Part shown: piece by piece, positions 1 to 6,266 of the stretch
How the letters are laid out: each line of letters starts with the position of its first letter
Position numbering within the stretch: position 1 is the stretch's first letter
Assembly: GCA_029932545.1 (NCBI GenBank)
Contig: JAOZPW010000069.1
Location: 1-15,077 of the forward strand
From: Thermoanaerobaculales bacterium
GTDB lineage: Bacteria > Acidobacteriota > Thermoanaerobaculia > Thermoanaerobaculales > Sulfomarinibacteraceae
Direction: 5' to 3'
DNA length: 15,077 nucleotides
Position numbers and translations under genes: made by a program
Notes under the pieces: model-generated
Told to the model about the DNA's origin: nothing
The model's input: the letters and a program-made list of their open reading frames with translations, nothing else
The model's database searches: none

Positions 1-1
1 C

Positions 2-57
2 GGGGGCGTGGGGGAGCAGGGGAGAGGGGGAAAAGGATGAACGGGGAAGGGTAGGGG
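2..57 (+). other. G-rich purine tract with G-quadruplex-like spacing
   Basis: Four G-runs of 4-5 bases lie at 2-6, 10-14, 19-22 and 26-30, separated by loops of 3, 4 and 3 bases. More G-runs follow at 43-46, 49-51 and 54-57. The stretch is almost all purine on the + strand. It lies upstream of the pyr operon where a promoter would be expected, but I see no clear -35/-10 pair in it. It could fold into a G-quadruplex in the coding strand or nascent RNA, or be a simple low-complexity spacer. Confidence 0.55.
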
Positions 58-82
58 ATCTTTCTGTGCTAGGATTCGTTCG

Positions 83-124
83 ATGATGGAGACAGGCCGA
101 AACGGGCGATCGCAACTTCCCTGA
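83..124 (+). CDS. possible 13-residue leader peptide upstream of pyrR
   Basis: A short reading frame starts with two ATG codons (83-88), encodes MMETGRNGRSQLP and stops at TGA 122-124. AGGA at 71-74 lies 8 bases before the ATG and could serve as a ribosome binding site. The stop codon falls in the loop of the small hairpin 118-129, which precedes ten T residues. This geometry resembles the leader peptides of attenuated biosynthetic operons, where a ribosome at the stop would block the hairpin. It is a short frame that could arise by chance, and the peptide has no run of codons that would obviously sense a metabolite. Confidence 0.3.
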   Translation: MMETGRNGRSQLP

Positions 125-139
125 GGGGATTTTTTTTTT
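118..139 (+). terminator. weak hairpin plus T10 tract, possible pyr attenuator
   Basis: TCCC (118-121) can pair with GGGA (126-129) around a TGAG loop, and ten T residues follow at 130-139. The stem is only 4 bp, so intrinsic termination would be inefficient alone. The local sequence TCCCTGAGG also loosely resembles the UCC/GAGG core of PyrR-binding RNA loops in Firmicutes pyr leaders, though one base is missing. Either a PyrR-dependent or a leader-peptide-dependent attenuator would fit an operon beginning with pyrR. Both are inferences. Confidence 0.35.
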
Positions 140-170
140 GTTCGGTTTCTGTCTGGAGGAGAACGCCGTG

Positions 171-746
171 ATGGATGAAAGAAGCGGTGGGAAAACGAGC
201 CTGGTTCAGGTCCTGGACCGGGAAGGCATAGGACGGACGCTGGCTCGTATGGCTGCTGAGATCCTCGAAAACGACGGGGACAACATCGTGCTGGTCGGTA
301 TTCACAGTCGTGGGGTTCCCCTGGCTCAGCGGTTGGCCGAGATTCTCGAGGCCGGCACCGGGAAAGAAATTCCTCTGGGGAGAATTGATATCTCGCTCTA
401 CAGAGACGATGTCGGCCCCTGGAGGCCGGCCCATTCTCAGCCGGTGTTGAAGCGTACCGAATTGCCCTTTGACCTGGACGAAAGGGTGGTCTACCTGGTG
501 GACGATGTGCTCTACACCGGTCGCACAATTCGGGCTGCCCTGGATGCCCTGGTGGACTACGGGCGTGCCAAGGCGGTGCGTCTTGCGGTCTTGATCGATC
601 GGGGCCATCGGGAGCTTCCGATCGCAGCGGATGTGGTCGGGAAAGTGGTGCAAACGTCTCGGGAGGAGGACGTTCAGGTCCGCTTGCTCGAGTTTGACGG
701 CGAAGACGGAGTTTGGGCCGGAGCGGAGGTGGCCGATGGGGATTGA
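171..746 (+). CDS. pyrR: PyrR, bifunctional pyr operon regulator / uracil phosphoribosyltransferase
   Basis: This is a 191-residue protein of the type I phosphoribosyltransferase fold. The PRPP-binding signature VDDVLYTGRT lies at residues 110-119, with the two acidic residues D111-D112. The N-terminal segment with IVLVGIHSRG, residues about 42-52, is typical of PyrR, which is usually about 180 residues. PyrR senses UMP and binds pyr leader RNA. Many members also convert uracil plus PRPP to UMP. A GGAGGA ribosome binding site at 155-160 is 10 bases before ATG 171. The adjoining GTG at 168, with a 7-base gap, is an equally possible start one codon earlier. It overlaps pyrB by 11 bases, so the two are probably translationally coupled. 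RNA binding in this organism is inferred from the family and operon position. Confidence 0.93.
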   Translation: MDERSGGKTSLVQVLDREGIGRTLARMAAEILENDGDNIVLVGIHSRGVPLAQRLAEILEAGTGKEIPLGRIDISLYRDDVGPWRPAHSQPVLKRTELPFDLDERVVYLVDDVLYTGRTIRAALDALVDYGRAKAVRLAVLIDRGHRELPIAADVVGKVVQTSREEDVQVRLLEFDGEDGVWAGAEVADGD

Positions 747-1695
747 GCCGGCAACGGCGTTGGCAGGCAAGGATCTGGTGGGAATTGCCACTCTCGAACC
801 TGGGGAGATACAGCTTCTGCTGGATACGGCAGAGCAGTTGTTGGAGGTGGCGCGGCGCCCGATCAAGAAGGTGCCGGCTCTGCGCGGCATGACGGTGGTC
901 AACCTCTTCATGGAGCCGTCAACTCGGACGCGATTCTCGTTTGAGGTTGCCGAGAAACGACTTTCTGCGGACACCTTGAACTTCTCGTCATCGACCTCAT
1001 CGGTGACCAAGGGCGAAACGCTCTTCGACACAGCCAGAAACCTGATGGCGATGGCGCCGGATTTCATCGTGATCCGGCACCCCAATACCGGAGCGCCGCA
1101 CCGATTGGCGGGGGTTGTCTCGGCCTCGGTGATCAACGCCGGGGATGGAAGCAACGAACACCCGACACAGGCGCTGTTGGATGCTTTCACGATCCGCCGT
1201 CACTTCGGGTCCCTGGAGGGCTTGACGGTGGTCATCGCCGGCGATATCCGGCACTCGAGAGTCGCCCGCTCCAACGCATTTTTGCTGACGAAGATGGGTG
1301 CGAAGGTCAGATTCGCCGCACCGGCGTCGCTGCTTCCGGTTGAGGTGGAGGAGTTGCAGGCACAGCCCTACCATCGTCTCGAGCCGGCCCTCGAGGGCGC
1401 AGATGCCGTCATGATGCTTCGAATTCAAATGGAACGGCAAAAGAAACTGAACTTCCCGTCGATGCGGGAGTATTTCGACTTTTTCGCACTGACGCCTGAG
1501 CGGCTTCGTCTCGCCAAAGCGGGGGCCCTGGTCATGCACCCCGGGCCGATGAACCGCGGGGTCGAAATCGACTCGGAAGTGGCCGATGGCGATCAGTCAG
1601 TGATTCTGGAACAGGTAACCAACGGTGTGGCCATCCGAATGGCCATCCTGTATTTGTTGGCGGGAGGACGAAGTGAGTCGGCTGCTGGTTCGTAA
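736..1695 (+). CDS. pyrB: Aspartate carbamoyltransferase catalytic chain
   Basis: This 319-residue protein catalyses carbamoyl phosphate + aspartate to carbamoyl aspartate, the committed step of pyrimidine synthesis. Key motifs are all present. They are STRTR at 62-66 (carbamoyl phosphate binding), TKGE at 91-94, RHPNTGA at 114-120, HPTQ at 142-145, GDIRHSRVARS at 169-179, MMLRIQMER at 226-234 and HPGPMNRG at 268-275. Its length is usual for the catalytic subunit. The ATG at 736 was chosen because GGAGGT at 725-730 precedes it. A longer in-frame extension would lie inside pyrR. No pyrI-like regulatory subunit follows, so it likely works as a simple trimer or with PyrC, as in other pyrB-pyrC operons. 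It overlaps pyrR by 11 bases and pyrC by 23. Confidence 0.96.
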   Translation: MGIEPATALAGKDLVGIATLEPGEIQLLLDTAEQLLEVARRPIKKVPALRGMTVVNLFMEPSTRTRFSFEVAEKRLSADTLNFSSSTSSVTKGETLFDTARNLMAMAPDFIVIRHPNTGAPHRLAGVVSASVINAGDGSNEHPTQALLDAFTIRRHFGSLEGLTVVIAGDIRHSRVARSNAFLLTKMGAKVRFAAPASLLPVEVEELQAQPYHRLEPALEGADAVMMLRIQMERQKKLNFPSMREYFDFFALTPERLRLAKAGALVMHPGPMNRGVEIDSEVADGDQSVILEQVTNGVAIRMAILYLLAGGRSESAAGS

Positions 1696-2956
1696 CGGAA
1701 GAGTGATCGACCCCGTTCAGGGGATTGACGAATTGATGGATATTCTGATCGAGGATGGACGTATCGCCACGCTCGGGAGGGAGATCAAGGCCGTCGATGC
1801 CCCCGAGCTTGACGCAGAAGGTCTGGTGGTCGCACCCGGGTTTATCGACCTCCACTCTCACCTCAGGGAGCCGGGGTACGAATACAAGGAGACGATCGAA
1901 ACTGGATGTCTGGCCGCTGCTGCAGGGGGATTCACCGCGGTGTGCTGCATGGCCAATACCAACCCCGTCAACGATGAACCCGCCGTGACGAGGTACATCA
2001 TGGAGAAGGCCAATCGGGCCGGCGCGGTCAAGGTCTACCCGATAGGTGCATTATCAAAGGGCTGTAAGGGTGATGAACTGGCCGAGATAGGGGAGATGGT
2101 CCGGGCGGGGGCAGTTGCAATTTCGGATTCACCCAACCCTGTGGCCAATTCTTTGCTGATGCGGCGGGCCCTCGAATATTGCAAGAGTTTCGACGTGCCG
2201 ATGATCGTTCACCCGCAGGACGAGTTGCTCAGCGATCGGGGCGCGATGCATGAGGGTCGAGTATCGACCCGGATCGGCCTGCGGGGGATGCCGGGGGCCG
2301 CTGAAGAGGCGTTTGTCGCGAGGGACATCCTGCTGGCGGAGTTCACGGGAGGACGACTCCATCTTGGACACCTGAGTACTGCGGGCTCGGTCGAAGCCAT
2401 CAGGGTCGCAAAGGCACGTGGCTCCAGGGTCACCTGTGAGGTCTCGGCCCATCATTTCTCTTTGACCGACGAGGATGTTGCCGGGTCCAACTACGATCCC
2501 CAGTGGAAGATGAATCCGCCTTTGAGAACCGATGAAGACCGGAAGGCGATCATCGCGGGAATTGCCGACGGAACGATCGACGCAATTGTCTCCGACCATG
2601 CGCCGCACCACCGGGACGAGAAAGAGATGGATTTCGCGGATGCGCCGTTTGGTATCAGTGCTCTGGAGACGGCGGTCTCTCTGGCTCTCGATCGATTGGT
2701 CAGGCCGGGGGTCATCGACGTTCCAGCCCTGGTCCGGCTGATGTCCGTGACTCCCGCGAGGATCGTTGGTGTGCCCGGAGGGAGTCTTGCGGAGGGTTCG
2801 CCTGGTGATTTGACAATTTTGGATCTAGAAAGATCCGTCACGGTTGATCCTGACTTGTTCGTCTCCAAGGGCCGAAACACGCCGTTCGCGGGTGTCACCC
2901 TGCAGGGAGGTCCGGCGGCGACGGTTGTTGGTGGCCGGGTTGTGTGGCAGCGATAA
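1673..2956 (+). CDS. pyrC: Dihydroorotase, type I
   Basis: This 427-residue amidohydrolase cyclises carbamoyl aspartate to dihydroorotate. The metal and catalytic residues of an active type I enzyme are visible. They are DLHSHLR with H61 and H63 (and substrate-binding R65), D152 in AISDSPNP, H180 in MIVHPQD, H233 in LHLGHLS, and the catalytic D308 in IVSDHAPH. NTNP at 96-99 and NPPLR at 281-285 are family substrate motifs. Because H61, H63 and D308 are kept, it is not an inactive PyrX-type homologue. The GTG at 1673 was preferred because GGAGGA at 1663-1668 lies just upstream and the protein then starts at the usual place. It overlaps the end of pyrB by 23 bases. No further pyr gene and no clear terminator follow. 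Confidence 0.95.
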   Translation: MSRLLVRNGRVIDPVQGIDELMDILIEDGRIATLGREIKAVDAPELDAEGLVVAPGFIDLHSHLREPGYEYKETIETGCLAAAAGGFTAVCCMANTNPVNDEPAVTRYIMEKANRAGAVKVYPIGALSKGCKGDELAEIGEMVRAGAVAISDSPNPVANSLLMRRALEYCKSFDVPMIVHPQDELLSDRGAMHEGRVSTRIGLRGMPGAAEEAFVARDILLAEFTGGRLHLGHLSTAGSVEAIRVAKARGSRVTCEVSAHHFSLTDEDVAGSNYDPQWKMNPPLRTDEDRKAIIAGIADGTIDAIVSDHAPHHRDEKEMDFADAPFGISALETAVSLALDRLVRPGVIDVPALVRLMSVTPARIVGVPGGSLAEGSPGDLTILDLERSVTVDPDLFVSKGRNTPFAGVTLQGGPAATVVGGRVVWQR

Positions 2957-2957
2957 A

Positions 2958-3005
2958 GCTCTCAGCTCTCAGCTCTCAGCTCTCAGCAGTCAGTTTTCAG
3001 TTTTT
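2958..3005 (+). repeat. tandem heptamer repeat (GCTCTCA type)
   Basis: Four exact GCTCTCA units fill 2958-2985. They are followed by the degenerate units GCAGTCA (2986-2992) and GTTTTCA (2993-2999) and then a partial GTTTTT. The array begins one base after the pyrC stop codon. Related units occur at 4857-4877, 5268-5288, 5378-5391 and 9295-9311, all in or at the edge of intergenic DNA. Function unknown. Confidence 0.9.
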
Positions 3006-3019
3006 GTGTTACGAGCCGG

Positions 3020-3047
3020 TTGGTTCCTGAGATGGCTATGGTATTCT
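3020..3047 (+). promoter_or_regulatory. possible sigma70-type promoter for rpsA
   Basis: TTGGTT (3020-3025) and TATTCT (3042-3047) are 16 bases apart and about 50 bases before the rpsA start. Each box departs from consensus by two bases. The position between pyrC and rpsA makes a promoter here likely, but the exact boxes are uncertain. Confidence 0.35.
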
Positions 3048-3096
3048 TCCGGTCCGGTGACCTACGGGTCTCCGGACTTCAAATACGAGGCTTATT

Positions 3097-4860
3097 ATGA
3101 GCGAAAAACCCCCTGAAATTAGTGAATTCGAGGCAGCTCTCCAAGACGGAGTCGGTGCCGGAAGTGTCCATGTGGGTGACGTCGTGCTCGGCACAATCGT
3201 CGAGATCCACGGTGACATCGTACTCGTCGATGTCGGCGGAAAAGCCGAAGCGGTTCTGGCTCGTGAAGAACTGGAGCAACCTGGGACCGGTGATCCAGTC
3301 GAAGTTGTAGTCACCGCGATCGGTCAGCAAATTGAGGTTTCCCATCGGTTGGCGGTGGAACAGAAGCTCAAGGATGTCTTGATTGACGCCGCCTCGACCG
3401 GCGAGCCCGTCGAGGGCAAGGTTGGGGGCCGGCGAAAAGGTGGCTTCGACGTCATTATCGCCGGAATTCGTGGTTTCTGTCCGATGTCGCAGATGGACGA
3501 CTCGCGAAACGAGGACCTTGATATCCACCTTGGGCAGACCTATCAATTCAAGGTCTTGGAATATGAAGCGGATGGCGGCAATTTGGTGGTATCCCGAGCT
3601 GCGCTTTTGAGGGCCCAACGCGAGAAGATGCGTGCGCAGGCATGGGAGAAACTGGCGGAGGGCGCTGTGGTTGAGGGGACCGTACGATCCCTCCCGGATT
3701 TTGGCGCCTTCGTTGACCTCGGTGGAGTTGACGGGTTGGTTCATGTCACCGAGATCAGTCACCAGCGGGTTGGAAAGCCCGGGGATGTGCTGGCAATTGG
3801 GGAGAAGGTTACGGTCAAGGTACTGGGTTTGGACCGGGAGAAGAATCGGATCTCGTTAAGTATCAAGCAGATGCAGGCGGATCCATGGGACACTTTTGTT
3901 GAAAAATTCCCAAAGGGGGGAGCCTTTGAGGGAACGGTGGTACGGCAGGCGCCGTTCGGTATCTTCGTTCAACTCGAACCGGGATTGGACGGCCTCCTTC
4001 ATGTCAGCCAACTGCCGCCGGGGCAGGACCTTAAATCTGAAGAACTTCAGGAAGGACAAACGATCAACGGTTGGATCAAGGAGGTTGATTCAGCTGCTCA
4101 TCGCATCGGCCTGACCCTCCGACGGGTGCCGGACCATAATCCGTGGGAGCGGATCGGGATGCGGTACCAGGAAGGACAAACAGTCGAGGGAACTGTGGAG
4201 CACGGGACTGATTTTGGGGTATTCGTCGAGTTGGAGCCCGGAGTCAGCGCGTTGATTCCCATGTCCGAAACAGGTTTGGAACGGGGCGTTGATCCTCGCG
4301 AGGTCTTTTCTCCAGGACAGAAAGTCGTGACCAAAATCATGGCGGTCGATGGGAATCGCCAGCGGATCAGCCTCTCGATCAAGGCTCAGAAAATCGCCGA
4401 TGAACGGAGTGAATACATCTCCCACATGGATACCGGTGTGGATTCCGGGCCGACAGTCAGCGGATTTGCTGCCCAATTGATGAGTGCCCTGGAGAAACCC
4501 AAGAAGGTTGTGGAGAAAACGACGCCGGCCGAAAAAGCACCAGCGAAGAAAGCACCCGCCAAAAAAACACCCGCCAAGAAGGCACCCGCCAAGAAGGCAC
4601 CAGCCAAGAAGGCACCCGCCAAGAAGGCACCAGCCAAGAAGGCACCAGCCAAGAAGGCACCAGCCAAGAAAACTGCTGCGAAGAAGACCGATGCGGCCAA
4701 AAAGGCGCCGGTAAAGAAGACTCCAGCAAAGAAGCCGGCTGCGAAGAAGGCTGTGACAAAGAGCGAAAAAGAAACGACAGTCAAGAAGCCTACAGTCAAG
4801 AAAACCGCGCCGAAGAAAGTGGCCGCGAAGAAGACTCCCACTCCGAAAGCCGACGGCTGA
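3097..4860 (+). CDS. rpsA: Ribosomal protein S1 (five S1 domains) with a Lys/Ala/Pro-rich tail
   Basis: This 587-residue protein binds mRNA on the 30S subunit and helps place it for initiation. Five OB-fold S1 domains lie at about residues 25-86, 103-170, 187-258, 275-343 and 360-431. The third and fifth show the DFGAFVDL / DFGVFVEL core clearly. The first two are divergent, as expected for the ribosome-binding domains of S1. E. coli S1 has six domains. From about residue 465 to the end the protein is a basic tail with nine (A/T)PAKK repeats at 481-525, then looser Lys-rich sequence. Such tails resemble histone H1 and mycobacterial HupB and usually bind nucleic acid. GAGG at 3087-3090 is 6 bases before the ATG. 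A strong terminator follows. An S1-like RNA-binding protein rather than the true ribosomal S1 is a weaker alternative. Confidence 0.88.
   Translation: MSEKPPEISEFEAALQDGVGAGSVHVGDVVLGTIVEIHGDIVLVDVGGKAEAVLAREELEQPGTGDPVEVVVTAIGQQIEVSHRLAVEQKLKDVLIDAASTGEPVEGKVGGRRKGGFDVIIAGIRGFCPMSQMDDSRNEDLDIHLGQTYQFKVLEYEADGGNLVVSRAALLRAQREKMRAQAWEKLAEGAVVEGTVRSLPDFGAFVDLGGVDGLVHVTEISHQRVGKPGDVLAIGEKVTVKVLGLDREKNRISLSIKQMQADPWDTFVEKFPKGGAFEGTVVRQAPFGIFVQLEPGLDGLLHVSQLPPGQDLKSEELQEGQTINGWIKEVDSAAHRIGLTLRRVPDHNPWERIGMRYQEGQTVEGTVEHGTDFGVFVELEPGVSALIPMSETGLERGVDPREVFSPGQKVVTKIMAVDGNRQRISLSIKAQKIADERSEYISHMDTGVDSGPTVSGFAAQLMSALEKPKKVVEKTTPAEKAPAKKAPAKKTPAKKAPAKKAPAKKAPAKKAPAKKAPAKKAPAKKTAAKKTDAAKKAPVKKTPAKKPAAKKAVTKSEKETTVKKPTVKKTAPKKVAAKKTPTPKADG
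4537..4671 (+). repeat. nine 15-bp tandem repeats inside rpsA
   Basis: Nine units of consensus GCACCMGCCAAGAAG run in frame and encode (A/T)PAKK. Units differ mainly at the third base of the proline codon (A or C) and in the lysine codons. Near identity at DNA level suggests recent expansion by slippage, so copy number may vary between strains. Confidence 0.95.
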
Positions 4861-4877
4861 GAGCTGATAGCGGAAAG
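4857..4877 (-). repeat. heptamer repeat overlapping the rpsA stop codon
   Basis: On the + strand the units are CTGAGAG (4857-4863), CTGATAG (4864-4870) and the degenerate CGGAAAG. They are the reverse complement of the array at 2958. The rpsA TGA stop (4858-4860) lies within the first unit, so the repeat may have supplied the stop codon. Confidence 0.7.
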
Positions 4878-4882
4878 CCAAC

Positions 4883-4915
4883 AAAAAACCGCCGACTCTC
4901 GTCGGCGGTTTTTTT
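4883..4915. terminator. bidirectional Rho-independent terminator between rpsA and tRNA-Cys
   Basis: CCGCCGAC (4889-4896) pairs with GTCGGCGG (4901-4908) around a TCTC loop. The stem is flanked by A6 on the left and T7 on the right, so it works as an intrinsic terminator in both directions. It would end rpsA transcription on the + strand and tRNA-Cys transcription on the - strand. Confidence 0.93.
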
Positions 4916-4921
4916 GATATC

Positions 4922-4996
4922 TGGAGGCGACGGCCGGATTCGAACCGGCGGATAAAGGCTTTGCAGGCCTCTGCCTTACCACTTGGCCACGTCGCC
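4922..4996 (-). tRNA. tRNA-Cys (anticodon GCA)
   Basis: Read on the - strand, the 7-bp acceptor stem GGCGACG / CGTCGCC is perfect. The T arm is GCCGG-TTCGAAT-CCGGC, and the anticodon loop is CTGCAAA with anticodon GCA at 4964-4962. The 3' CCA is encoded (4924-4922). All arms form and the length is 75 bases including CCA. It has its own promoter just upstream and ends at the shared bidirectional terminator. Confidence 0.97.
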
Positions 4997-5006
4997 AGGG
5001 TTGCAC

Positions 5007-5035
5007 AGTCTAGGGCAGGATCGAAGGAGCGTCAA
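5007..5035 (-). promoter_or_regulatory. sigma70-type promoter of tRNA-Cys
   Basis: On the - strand TTGACG (5035-5030) and TAGACT (5012-5007) are separated by exactly 17 bases. The predicted start is near position 5000, only about 4 bases before the mature tRNA 5' end at 4996. The -35 box begins in the T-rich tail of the tRNA-Gly terminator. Confidence 0.75.
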
Positions 5036-5063
5036 GAAAAAGCCCGACTCCGGAGAGTCGGGC
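5034..5063 (-). terminator. Rho-independent terminator of tRNA-Gly
   Basis: On the - strand GCCCGACTC (5063-5055) pairs with GAGTCGGGC (5050-5042), a 9-bp GC-rich stem with a TCCG loop. TTTTTCTT follows. It lies about 10 bases after the tRNA-Gly CCA end and would separate that transcript from tRNA-Cys. Confidence 0.9.
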
Positions 5064-5072
5064 GGATATTGA

Positions 5073-5147
<75 letters not shown>

Positions 5148-5180
5148 TCGATCAGCCTCAGCCAGAGCCAAGGGAGCGAT

Positions 5181-5209
5181 AATCTAACAGCCGCATGAGG
5201 GGATGTCAA
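5181..5209 (-). promoter_or_regulatory. strong sigma70-type promoter of tRNA-Gly
   Basis: On the - strand a perfect TTGACA (5209-5204) is 17 bases from TAGATT (5186-5181). The predicted start near 5174 leaves a leader of about 27 bases before the mature tRNA. This is the best promoter in the window. Confidence 0.82.
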
Positions 5210-5267
5210 TACCGGACACTTGCCCTTGGGCTTCTCTGAAAGGCGAAGTAAAAGGCAAGGGTAAGTG

Positions 5268-5288
5268 GCGGTCAGCTCTCAGTTCTCA
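5268..5288 (+). repeat. heptamer repeat, three units
   Basis: GCGGTCA, GCTCTCA and GTTCTCA follow one another in the same orientation as the array at 2958. The middle unit is identical to the main unit there. Confidence 0.75.
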
Positions 5289-5377
5289 GTTGGCACTTGC
5301 CCCGCCGTTAGCATGACTGTCTCGAACAGGCACGTCACTTCATAGCCCAGAAAGAACTCGTCAAGAATGCTCTCCGG

Positions 5378-5391
5378 CTGACGGCTGATAG
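5378..5391 (-). repeat. heptamer repeat, two units, inverted
   Basis: CTGACGG and CTGATAG on the + strand are in the opposite orientation to 5268-5288. CTGATAG is shared exactly with 4864-4870 and 9295-9301. A looser CTGAGGC-CTGAGTT pair follows at 5518-5531. Confidence 0.6.
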
Positions 5392-5482
5392 CTATTCGGC
5401 GGGCCGGTCAATCACATTTTGTTTTGGGTCCAACTCAGCAGGGTTGGGCAGTATTGATGTGGCTTTGACATGAGAACCCTGG

Positions 5483-5510
5483 TTGAAATAGGCGTGAGGG
5501 CGTATTCTAA
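5483..5510 (+). promoter_or_regulatory. possible promoter for the first PilZ gene
   Basis: TTGAAA (5483-5488) and TTCTAA (5505-5510) are 16 bases apart in the only AT-rich patch before the gene. A perfect TTGACA at 5465-5470 lacks a good partner -10. A promoter here is likely, but the exact boxes are uncertain. Confidence 0.35.
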
Positions 5511-5555
5511 ATATAAGCTGAGGCCTGAGTTGAATGAGGGCTCGGAGGTTTCGAC

Positions 5556-6266
5556 ATGGCGGAGAGAGCACAGACAAGCATCTTACTGACTGGCGCCGGC
5601 GTCACCAATGACGATGAACTGCTGTCTGTCGTCAGGGCTGCCGGATTCAACGTTCGTGTGGAGCCATGGCATTCAGAGGTCCCCGCGTTGGTCGAGTCTC
5701 AGGCCTTTGACGCCATCATTGTCCAGCTTCCCTTGCCGGGCGTCGGGCTTGGTGTGCTGCTCAGCTCGATTCGTGCCAGAGAGGCACGATGTAGACAAGC
5801 CGGTTTGGTAATTCTGACGCCTGAAAACGATATCGGTGCCGTAGAGAAGTTGGTTGGGCGAGGGGTCAATCGAGTCTTGCCGAACACGGCCACGCCTGAG
5901 GAGGTTCTTGATGCGCTCAAAGCCGTCCATGGCGTGGCCCATCGAGTCAGTGTTCGGTTGCCGGTTCAACTGGAAATGATACTGCCGGCCGGGGAAAGTC
6001 AGGCCTTCTGCCAGACAGAGAATTTGTCTGAATCGGGAATGCTCCTCAGGGGATTCCAACACTATCCTCTAGGAACACAGTTTTCCTTTCGGTTGCAGCT
6101 TCCGGGAACGGACCGTTGCCTCAAGGGTGTCGCTGAGGTTGCGCGAACCACGGATGTCGGGCGAGAAAATGTCGAGGGATTCGGTGCACGTTTCGTTGAG
6201 GTCGAAGAATCAGAATGGTCGGAGTTCGAGAGGGTCCTCTCCAAGCCGCGTGACCCGGTCAACTGA
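5556..6266 (+). CDS. pseudo-receiver / PilZ-domain protein (intact c-di-GMP motif)
   Basis: This is a 236-residue cytoplasmic protein. Residues about 7-125 have the alternating pattern of a response-regulator receiver domain. The phosphoacceptor position in FDAIIVQLP is Q57 rather than Asp, so it cannot be phosphorylated in the usual way. Residues about 128-230 form a PilZ domain with R130-x3-R134 (RVSVR) and NLSESG at 156-161, the two motifs that bind cyclic-di-GMP. It therefore likely senses c-di-GMP and signals through partner proteins; no effector domain is attached. GGAGG at 5544-5548 is 7 bases before the ATG. A close paralogue lies at 8579-9274 on the other strand. The 3' end overlaps the convergent UGP gene by 8 bases. 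The partner and output are unknown. Confidence 0.85.
   Translation: MAERAQTSILLTGAGVTNDDELLSVVRAAGFNVRVEPWHSEVPALVESQAFDAIIVQLPLPGVGLGVLLSSIRAREARCRQAGLVILTPENDIGAVEKLVGRGVNRVLPNTATPEEVLDALKAVHGVAHRVSVRLPVQLEMILPAGESQAFCQTENLSESGMLLRGFQHYPLGTQFSFRLQLPGTDRCLKGVAEVARTTDVGRENVEGFGARFVEVEESEWSEFERVLSKPRDPVN

Larger units (their letters stand above)
5210..5555. other. gene-free stretch between the tRNA genes and the first PilZ gene
   Basis: I see no coding region here. A short - strand frame at 5392-5577 crosses the PilZ start and has no ribosome binding site or family resemblance. The stretch holds a long-looped inverted repeat (5217-5227 with 5257-5267, one G-T mismatch, with CTTC/GAAG pairing inside the loop), two sets of heptamer repeats in opposite orientation, and a probable promoter region for the gene at 5556. 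The word CACTTGCCC occurs at both 5217 and 5295. Confidence 0.6.

Noticed and set aside
106..113. GCGATCGC palindrome (HIP1-like)
   Set aside because: It is a single copy in a GC-rich leader. Cyanobacterial HIP1 is defined by very high genome frequency, which is not seen here.
69..1190. Long - strand frame of 373 codons opposite pyrR and pyrB
   Set aside because: It runs antisense to two clearly recognised genes, has no family resemblance or ribosome binding site, and its length is explained by the codon bias of the + strand genes.
4537..4671. CRISPR-like or minisatellite array
   Set aside because: Units are contiguous, in frame and without spacers, and encode the S1 tail, so they are a coding repeat and not CRISPR.
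4090..5006. Two - strand frames opposite the rpsA tail with LGWCLLG or LAGAF repeats
   Set aside because: The repeats are only the antisense reading of the (A/T)PAKK codons, and one frame runs through the terminator and tRNA-Cys.
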